20,114 nt of DNA from Dehalococcoidales bacterium (lineage in GTDB: Bacteria > Chloroflexota > Dehalococcoidia > Dehalococcoidales > UBA2162): contig CP070645.1 in NCBI GenBank assembly GCA_020354275.1, forward strand, positions 794,792 through 814,905. The letters run 5' to 3'. The position numbers and the translations under genes were made by a program. This document shows, in pieces, positions 14,694 through 20,114 of the stretch. The notes beneath the pieces are model-generated. The model saw only the letters and a program-made list of their open reading frames with translations. It ran no database searches and had not been told where the DNA came from. Position 1 is the stretch's first letter, and every line of letters starts with the position of its first letter.

Positions 14694-16219
14694 TGGTCAT
14701 GGTAACCAGACTGTTAAACCTGAACTGGATAGTTACCGCCCTGGCACCGCTGGCGGTAATCCTGATGGAGGTATTCTGGGTATATCCCTGGCTGGTCTGG
14801 CTGGGCAAGTGGCAGAAGCTGGTCTGGAACCGTCCTCCCCTGAGTCTGGCGTCGCTGGTTTTTCTGGTCGGGGTCTCCTTTCTGGCTACCCGTTATTTCC
14901 GCTCCCGGCCGTGGCCGGTACGCTGGGTACGGTTGAGCATAATTGCCAGTGGTCTGCTGGCGGCCTTTCTGGTACTGCGGTTTGAATATGGTGCCGGTTT
15001 TTCGCTGCTGAGCGGGCAGTGGTTTGTTCATACCGCAGATATTGTACTGGATAGTTTCTCCAATACTCACCCCGTGGTGCTGGCACTACCGGCGGCAGCC
15101 TATCTCTGGTGGCGGGGTATACACTGGGGGAACTCGACACTCTATTTCGGTGACATCTACCGTTCTTTCATCAACGGTATTACCGCCCTGGTTGCCCTGA
15201 TTATAATCTGGGGCTTCAGCATGGGGTTCGGTACCCTGGCCGGTCTGGCCTCAACGGTGGGCATACATGTCGCCGGCTTTTTCTTCTTCGGTCTGATGGC
15301 GCTGGCCCTGGGCCATCTCCGCGGCATCCAGCAGAGGATGCTTAGGGAAGAATCCGGGGCGGTATTCAGCCGCCGCTGGCTCTTCATCGTCATCGGCGTT
15401 GTCGCCGTCATTGTCCTGTTGGGAGTAGGTGTCGCCAGCATATTCTCCACCGAGTTTGTCTCCATGCTGGGGGAATTTTTCGGTGCTATTTTCGACCTTC
15501 TGCGTCAGGCAATCTACTATATATTCATCCCGATTGGTTACCTGGTAGAAGGGCTGGTGCGCATGGGGCAGTTCTTTATCAGTTTAATACGCCGTGGCTC
15601 CTACGATTACCCCACGGCAAATTTTACCGACCCGGGAGAATTGCCGGTGGCGGCATCCACCCAGGGGATTCCTGAAGGCGTTATTCTGGGATTGAAATGG
15701 GCATTCTTTGTCATTATCGCCGCGGTTGTCGTTTTTCTGCTGATAAAGGTGATATCCCGTATCCGTCCCTTCCGGGCAGAGGTTGGGATTGAAGAAATAC
15801 ACGAGTCTCTCTGGAGCTGGCAGGGCTTGAAGACAGACCTGCTCCTTTACCTGAGCACGCTGTGGTCCCGTTTCCGGCCTAAAAAGAGGGTGGAGCCGGA
15901 GAGCGGTCTGCCGGAGTGGTATCTGGGGGAGGATTTTGAGGGGGTTCTCGGTATCAGGGAAATTTACCGGCACCTGCTGTTCGAGGCTTCTTCTTCGGGG
16001 AAAGCACGGCGGAACCAGGAGACACCGTATGAGTACGCCCGGCGGCTGGAGAAGGCTTTGCCCGAGGGTGTTGAGCCGGTAGGTGGTATTACCGACCTGT
16101 ATGTTGAGGTGCGTTACGGCGATATCGAAGCCGGTGACATGCAGGTGAACAATGCCAATAGTCTGTGGCGGACCTTGAGGAGGTTGCTGAAGGGGCCGGC
16201 AGAAGAGGAATCAGTATAA
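14693..16219 (+). CDS. Multi-pass membrane protein with C-terminal DUF4129 domain
   Basis: The 508-residue protein has several N-terminal transmembrane helices (starting near residues 10, 50, 83, 125 and 160), two more around 228-265, and another near 340-362 (WAFFVIIAAVVVFLLIKVI). A soluble C-terminal tail follows. The tail carries the DUF4129 signature GIREIYRHLLFEASSSGK, ETPYEYARRLEKALP and ITDLYVEVRYGD. In related loci this domain occurs at the end of transglutaminase-like membrane proteins or in a separate gene of MoxR-DUF58 operons. No transglutaminase core (Cys-His-Asp) is visible here. The ATG at 14693 follows GAGGTG at a suitable distance. It closes the operon. Confidence 0.85.
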   Translation: MVMVTRLLNLNWIVTALAPLAVILMEVFWVYPWLVWLGKWQKLVWNRPPLSLASLVFLVGVSFLATRYFRSRPWPVRWVRLSIIASGLLAAFLVLRFEYGAGFSLLSGQWFVHTADIVLDSFSNTHPVVLALPAAAYLWWRGIHWGNSTLYFGDIYRSFINGITALVALIIIWGFSMGFGTLAGLASTVGIHVAGFFFFGLMALALGHLRGIQQRMLREESGAVFSRRWLFIVIGVVAVIVLLGVGVASIFSTEFVSMLGEFFGAIFDLLRQAIYYIFIPIGYLVEGLVRMGQFFISLIRRGSYDYPTANFTDPGELPVAASTQGIPEGVILGLKWAFFVIIAAVVVFLLIKVISRIRPFRAEVGIEEIHESLWSWQGLKTDLLLYLSTLWSRFRPKKRVEPESGLPEWYLGEDFEGVLGIREIYRHLLFEASSSGKARRNQETPYEYARRLEKALPEGVEPVGGITDLYVEVRYGDIEAGDMQVNNANSLWRTLRRLLKGPAEEESV

Positions 16220-16244
16220 TAACGCTGCATTGTGGCGTAATATA

Positions 16245-16940
16245 TTAATCGCCTGCTAGTCTCCTCAGCCTCCCATAATATATACTGCGGGAGAGGTAGA
16301 GTGCAGCCAGCGGGTTGTGCCCGGTAACCCTGTCCTTGACCGCCAGTACTGTCATTGGTTTCTGGCAATATCTGATGAACAGTGAGTCATGCCCCACACA
16401 CAGCCCCAGAAGGATGACAAAATCAACTCTTTCGGCATTTAAGATCTCTGCCTGACTTATCGGGTTACACATGGACTCGTAGGAACCGGGTCCGCTAATC
16501 TTCTCATCCGGTTTAATGCCGATTCTCTCCTTGGGGACAGCGCCGACTTTACAGCATACCGAAGCAACCTCGAAGCCCCTTCTCTCTAGAATCTCGGTAA
16601 ATATCCGTGCTTCATCGGCCAGCCCGGAGCAAAAAGCGAGCCTCAATTTATGGAAACCGTTTTTCCGGGCGAACTGGATGGTTTCCTCAATCCGTGGGAT
16701 TTTAGTCTTGATGCCGTCGGGGGTATGTTCATAGCATTCAAATTCCTGTACAGAGGCCAGCCGGGTAAGCTCACTTACCCCCTTTCTGTAATACTGGCGT
16801 ACGGACTGTCCTATTACATCCTCATATAGTTTAGTCGGGCAGAAGGAGGGCGCTTTCTCGAAGTCTGGCTTCTGGTCAGCGTCTATGGTGGGGTAACAGT
16901 AGGTCCCGGGGCATTTGGCGCACTGTACTTGCTCTTCCAT
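16245..16940 (-). CDS. DUF1847 cysteine-rich protein
   Basis: The 231-residue protein belongs to the DUF1847 family. It begins with a metal-site-like CAKCPGTYC (C7, C10, C15) and has 11 cysteines overall, including FCPTKL, AFCSGLADEARIF, VCCKVGAV, SMCNPISQAEILN and the family hallmark LGLCVGHDSLFI. The C-terminus reads KPMTVLAVKDRVTGHNPLAALYLS. The function is not established. The cysteines suggest binding of iron-sulfur or another metal centre. The start ATG follows GGAG in its leader. The gene is divergent from the nitrogenase-like operon and shares its 243-base upstream region. Confidence 0.85.
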   Translation of the reverse strand: MEEQVQCAKCPGTYCYPTIDADQKPDFEKAPSFCPTKLYEDVIGQSVRQYYRKGVSELTRLASVQEFECYEHTPDGIKTKIPRIEETIQFARKNGFHKLRLAFCSGLADEARIFTEILERRGFEVASVCCKVGAVPKERIGIKPDEKISGPGSYESMCNPISQAEILNAERVDFVILLGLCVGHDSLFIRYCQKPMTVLAVKDRVTGHNPLAALYLSRSIYYGRLRRLAGD

Positions 16941-17183
16941 TTCTTATCTCCGCCTATTTCTTGATTTCTTTGCCTGTATTCTACCGTACCTCAGTTTATA
17001 ATATATTGAACAGAACCTGCCAGCAGCGGAATAGTATCGGGATTATATTACCAAGCTTGACTGGGTAGTCCGTGAAGCATTATCCTATTTACTGACGCTG
17101 TATGCGACGCAGTAGCTTTGAGGTGTCCGACCAGAGGGTCCCCTGTAATCATACTCAATCAAGGTGAAAGGTGGGTTGACAGT
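16941..17183. other. Shared upstream region of DUF1847 and the nitrogenase-like operon
   Basis: This 243-base divergent region has no gene. It is A+T-rich on the DUF1847 side (TTTATAATATATTG at 16995-17008) and carries the plus-strand promoter described separately. Two regulated genes may be controlled from here. No conserved operator was recognised. Confidence 0.5.
17057..17086 (+). promoter_or_regulatory. Probable promoter of the nitrogenase-like operon
   Basis: TTGACT (17057-17062; 5 of 6) and TATCCT (17081-17086; 4 of 6) are separated by 18 bases. The leader would be ~90 bases. It contains a small hairpin GACC-AGAG-GGTC (17129-17140) and ends in AGGTGG before the ATG at 17184. A second TATAAT at 16997-17002 lacks a -35 box. 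Confidence 0.5.
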
Positions 17184-18590
17184 ATGGATGATGACTATGT
17201 CGCTTTCCGTGGTGACCTAGCGCAACTTCTGGAAAAGGTAGAACGGGGTGAAATGATCCCCAAGCTTCAGGCTTCTCACGCGCCCCCGTGCAAGTTCTGG
17301 ACCGCCTTCATGGTGGTCAACGGCATCAGCCACGTGGCACCGGTAATACACGGGCCTGTCGGCTGTACTTATGGCGTGGCCAATGCCTACAAGATGACCA
17401 GCTGCGAATACCGTGGTGTTCCCCTGGAGCCCACCAGCTGTACCGCCCTGGATGAGACCAGCATTGTCTACGGCGGTGAAGGCAAGCTGGTGGAGGCATT
17501 GAAGGAGGCCGAAGCCCGTTACAACCCGGAGCTTATTGTTGTCCTTTCCTGCTGCTGTTCGGGTATCATCGGCGATGATGTGGAGACAATCGCCCGGGAA
17601 GCGGAGAAGTATGTTGGTGTCCCGGTAATCGCCATACGCAGCGAAGGTTTCGGCGGGGACTTCCGCAGCGGGTTCGAGGACGCCTTCAGGGCGATTATGG
17701 ATTTGATGGAACCCCCGAAGCAGAAGAGACCGAAAACAATCAACATCATCGGGGCTCGTGTCGGCCCCACCTTCACCGAGTGGCAGGAAGACCTGGATGA
17801 AATTGTCCGTTTGGTGAAGGCCATTGGAGTTGACATCAACGGTATCCTCTGCGGCGGTTGTTCCCTGGAAGAGATACGCCGGGCACGGGAGGTGGCAATA
17901 AACGCCTCCTGGTGCTACGACTGGGGGCAGAAGCTGGGCGACCTGATGCAGGAGAGGTTCGGCATACCCTACAGCCGCACTGGTCAGCCCTACGGCCTTC
18001 GGGCTACCGAGGAGTGGCTGATAGGGGTAGCTGTGCCGCTGGGACTGGAGAAGGAGGCCAGGGAGGTTATCCGGAAGGGGGAGGATGAGGTTAGGAATGA
18101 GGCTGCATCTCTGAAGAGGAACCTGGATGGCAAAACAGTACTTATCGAGATAGCCGAGTTCCCCGGGCCTATCCGGGCTCTATCCATCGCCAGAATGGTA
18201 GAGGAGTTCGGCGCCCGGCCGGTGGTAATAAATATACACCCCTACACCATCAAGGAAAGGATGCCCAGCATCAGGTTTCTGGTAGAATCAGGCCAGAAAC
18301 CGGAGATTGTCCTTACTAAAGGGCTGTTTTCTTTGGGTACCTTCCGTTCTTCATGGCAGACGGAGTTTCAGCTGGAGAAGCTGGTAAAGGAGTATGATAA
18401 CGCCATATTTTTCGGCACTCCGATGAGACAGCCGGGCATACCTCAGGTAAATATGACTACCCGTACCGGTTACCCTCACTACGGCTATTCCGGCATTAAA
18501 AATATGGCCCGGCTGGTAGAGTCGGCGGTAGACAACGCTGAACGTCCCCGCTCGAAACTGTTCCGCAAAGTTCTATACGGAGACTGGTGA
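17184..18590 (+). CDS. Nitrogenase-like component 1, alpha (NifD-like) subunit
   Basis: This 468-residue protein is a nitrogenase-superfamily large subunit. The three alpha P-cluster cysteines of NifD have counterparts at C36 (HAPPCKFW), C61 (HGPVGCTYG) and C124 in SCCCSGIIGDDVE. C244 (SWCYDWGQ, followed by MQERFGIPY) aligns with the FeMo-co ligand alpha-Cys275. The region of alpha-His442 (before GYPHYGYSGIKNMARL) has no equivalent histidine. SEGFGGDFRSGFED aligns with the NifD segment holding Gln191/His195, here Arg161/Glu165. True N2 reduction is therefore unlikely. The ATG at 17184 has AGGTGG ~9 bases upstream and is preferred over a far upstream TTG. It heads a D-K-H operon. The substrate is unknown. 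Confidence 0.88.
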   Translation: MDDDYVAFRGDLAQLLEKVERGEMIPKLQASHAPPCKFWTAFMVVNGISHVAPVIHGPVGCTYGVANAYKMTSCEYRGVPLEPTSCTALDETSIVYGGEGKLVEALKEAEARYNPELIVVLSCCCSGIIGDDVETIAREAEKYVGVPVIAIRSEGFGGDFRSGFEDAFRAIMDLMEPPKQKRPKTINIIGARVGPTFTEWQEDLDEIVRLVKAIGVDINGILCGGCSLEEIRRAREVAINASWCYDWGQKLGDLMQERFGIPYSRTGQPYGLRATEEWLIGVAVPLGLEKEAREVIRKGEDEVRNEAASLKRNLDGKTVLIEIAEFPGPIRALSIARMVEEFGARPVVINIHPYTIKERMPSIRFLVESGQKPEIVLTKGLFSLGTFRSSWQTEFQLEKLVKEYDNAIFFGTPMRQPGIPQVNMTTRTGYPHYGYSGIKNMARLVESAVDNAERPRSKLFRKVLYGDW

Positions 18591-18593
18591 CTT

Positions 18594-19937
18594 ATGGAAA
18601 TAAAAAAGGAGTATTTAACCGCTACTGCCGAAAGGTGCCGTGACCCTTATCTCCGCTGCGCCCTCTACGGTGCTGCCCAGACGGCTCTGGGTATAAACGG
18701 GTGCTGTGTCCTGTCTCATGCACCCCAGGGTTGTAACATGTTAGTCGGTTCGGCTTTCGGCTGGCAGGACGCTGACTACACCGAGACGCTGACCCTCTGT
18801 ACCAAGCTCTGCGAAGATGAGATTGTCCATGGCGGTGAGGACCTCCTCGCCCGCACTATCTTGGAGGTGAAGGAGTTCGATGTCCCCATTGTTTTTGTGT
18901 TAAGCGCCTGCGGCCCCGAGATTGTGGGTGATGATGTCATCGGTGTTTGCCAGGATATGGAGAGTGAGGTGGATTTCGATGTGGTGCCGATACAGTGTGC
19001 CGGGTTCCGCGGTTCCCAATATGACGGTGCCGATATTGCCCTCGATGTGCTGTTGAAGAAACTGGTAGCTAACAGTGGCCAGAAGATAACCGGATCTGTC
19101 TGTCTGGTTGCCCCTTTCGCCAACGCCAACCCCTCCTGGATGGGAGACCTGGAGTGGGTAAAGGGGGTGCTAGCGCAGATGGGCGTTCCGGTAACAGCTA
19201 CCATTACCCATCAGACGGCGCTCGGTGATTTTAAAAAGATAGCCGCCAGTGAAGCGTCACTGGTCTTGAGCCATGATTGCGGCCAGAAAGCAGCCGATTA
19301 CCTGGCCTCGGAGTTCGGTATCGAGCAACTGTGCGCCGATATTCCCCTGCCGGTGGGCTTCACCAATACCAGCCGCTGGCTGAAAGAGCTGGGACGGAGG
19401 TTCGGGGCCAGCGATGTGGCTGAAAGGCTGGTTGCTGAGGGTGAGAAGATGGTGGTGGAGGTCTGCCGGAGGAAGGGGTTGGAGCAGTTTTTCATGCACC
19501 GGGCACCGGTGGCGGTAGTTGCCGATGCCACGGTTGGTATTCCCCTGGTGCATTTCATCAACGAAGACCTGGAGATGATTCCCCAGCTCATCTGTCTCCG
19601 CTCATCGCAGGAAGCAGCCCGGAAGGTCCTAGAGAAAGAAATAAAAGAGCTGGGTATAAAGCCACGGGTAATCTACGGCTCCGATGTCTACCAGTCAAAG
19701 GCAGCCCTGGCCGAGATAAAGCCGGAGATTGTTATCGGCAGTAATATTGAAAGGCATGCCGTGGAGGAGCTGAACATTGAGTTTTCCTTTCTTCTGGTTT
19801 CTCCCACCAGCCGTTTCCGCGTGATAAACCGGGAATACTTCGGCTATGGCGGTATGCTTAATATCATTGAATTCATCCAGAACGACTGGAGAGATAGGTA
19901 CAGGTCGAAGGAGCGAAAATATAAGGCAAGGTGGTAA
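18594..19937 (+). CDS. Nitrogenase-like component 1, beta (NifK-like) subunit
   Basis: The 447-residue protein is the partner beta subunit, shorter than typical NifK. P-cluster cysteines align with NifK Cys70, Cys95 and Cys153 as C22 (LRCALYGAAQTALGI), C47 (HAPQGCNML) and C106 (SACGPEIVGDD). The C22-C47 spacing of 25 matches NifK exactly. Further cysteines occur (CC at 37-38, C69, C73). The C-terminus has FGYGGMLNIIEFIQNDW, a variant of the end segment of this superfamily. The ATG lies 3 bases after the alpha subunit stop and GGAG is ~11 bases upstream, so the two are translated together. It should form an alpha2-beta2 tetramer, by analogy with the family. Confidence 0.87.
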   Translation: MEIKKEYLTATAERCRDPYLRCALYGAAQTALGINGCCVLSHAPQGCNMLVGSAFGWQDADYTETLTLCTKLCEDEIVHGGEDLLARTILEVKEFDVPIVFVLSACGPEIVGDDVIGVCQDMESEVDFDVVPIQCAGFRGSQYDGADIALDVLLKKLVANSGQKITGSVCLVAPFANANPSWMGDLEWVKGVLAQMGVPVTATITHQTALGDFKKIAASEASLVLSHDCGQKAADYLASEFGIEQLCADIPLPVGFTNTSRWLKELGRRFGASDVAERLVAEGEKMVVEVCRRKGLEQFFMHRAPVAVVADATVGIPLVHFINEDLEMIPQLICLRSSQEAARKVLEKEIKELGIKPRVIYGSDVYQSKAALAEIKPEIVIGSNIERHAVEELNIEFSFLLVSPTSRFRVINREYFGYGGMLNIIEFIQNDWRDRYRSKERKYKARW

Positions 19938-19940
19938 AGA

Positions 19941-20114
19941 ATGAGACAGATCGCCATATACGGTAAGGGGGGCATTGGCAAAAGTACCATTTCCTCTAAC
20001 CTGACCATTGCCCTGAGGCAAAGCGGTTTGAGGGTAATGCAGGTCGGCTGCGATCCCAAGAGGGACTCCACCAGGAACCTGACTGGGGGACGTCTGATAC
20101 CGACCGTGCTAGAG
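19941..20114 (+). CDS. Nitrogenase-like reductase (NifH-like), N-terminal part, cut by window end
   Basis: Only the first 58 residues lie in the window, and the frame is open to the last base. They show MRQIAIYGKGGIGKSTISSN, the NifH P-loop (GKGGIGKST, residues 9-17), and VGCDPKRDSTRNL, the NifH switch motif whose usual form is GCDPKADSTR. This fits the ATP-dependent iron protein that donates electrons to the two preceding subunits. The [4Fe-4S] cysteines lie outside the window. The ATG is 3 bases after the beta subunit stop with AAGGTGG upstream. BchL/ChlL or another family member cannot be excluded from the fragment, but the context supports an operon-specific reductase. Confidence 0.9.
   Translation, partial: MRQIAIYGKGGIGKSTISSNLTIALRQSGLRVMQVGCDPKRDSTRNLTGGRLIPTVLE

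Noticed and set aside
16222..16238. ACGC/GCGT hairpin between convergent DUF4129 and DUF1847 genes as terminator
   Set aside because: The stem is only 4 base pairs with a 9-base loop and there is no clean T-run on either side.
17176..17181. TTGACA hexamer as a -35 box
   Set aside because: It overlaps the ribosome-binding region of the NifD-like gene and has no -10 box at proper spacing before any gene.
17184..20114. True molybdenum nitrogenase (nifDKH)
   Set aside because: Key alpha-subunit residues (equivalents of Gln191, His195, His442) are not present, the gene order differs, and no cofactor assembly genes are visible.

Overview
The window looks like part of the chromosome of an anaerobic, moderately GC-rich bacterium. 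Protein style and gene content (molybdenum cofactor genes, a PTPS/folK pair, a short ArgA-like acetyltransferase beside nadK, a nitrogenase-like operon) fit Chloroflexota, perhaps a Dehalococcoidia-type lineage. That placement is an inference from protein resemblance only. No rRNA, tRNA, CRISPR array, insertion sequence or prophage was seen.

Layout. (1) 1-1934, plus strand: the end of a molybdate/tungstate ABC-transporter ATPase, then moaA and moaC. (2) 1960-4148: AT-richer accessory genes, namely two GNAT acetyltransferases, a membrane-anchored hypothetical protein and a chagasin-like protease-inhibitor lipoprotein. (3) 4177-5882, minus strand: moaB and moeA with a 4-base overlap, giving a second molybdenum cofactor operon that converges on the first. 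(4) 6017-8701: an orphan pyruvate-kinase C-terminal-domain protein, then a tight nadK / ArgA-like GNAT / Nudix operon. (5) 8773-10315: a HIT protein, folK with a PTPS family gene whose motif contains both Cys and Glu (a likely folate-pathway bypass enzyme), and a Trm112-like zinc ribbon protein. (6) 10601-11847: a DUF2178-like membrane protein and XRE regulator pair behind a good promoter, and a CoA-pyrophosphatase-like Nudix gene. (7) 12010-16219: a small basic protein, then MoxR, DUF58 and DUF4129 genes without the transglutaminase gene often found with them. (8) 16245-20114: a Cys-rich DUF1847 protein divergent from a three-gene nitrogenase-like operon in the order D-K-H, with the H gene cut by the window end.

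The most interesting system is the nitrogenase-like operon at 17184-20114. Both large subunits keep the three cysteines each that hold a P-cluster in NifDK. The D subunit also keeps a cysteine at the FeMo-co ligand position. However, it lacks recognisable equivalents of the homocitrate-side histidine and of the Gln/His pair needed for N2 reduction. It is therefore probably a nitrogenase-superfamily reductase acting on another substrate, with a divergently transcribed Cys-rich DUF1847 neighbour. The second point of interest is the PTPS family gene next to folK.

Promoters that can be seen (upstream of moaB, nadK, folK, moxR, the DUF2178 gene and the nitrogenase-like operon) mostly have -10 boxes at or near TATAAT with 17-18 base spacers. 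Several imply very short leaders.
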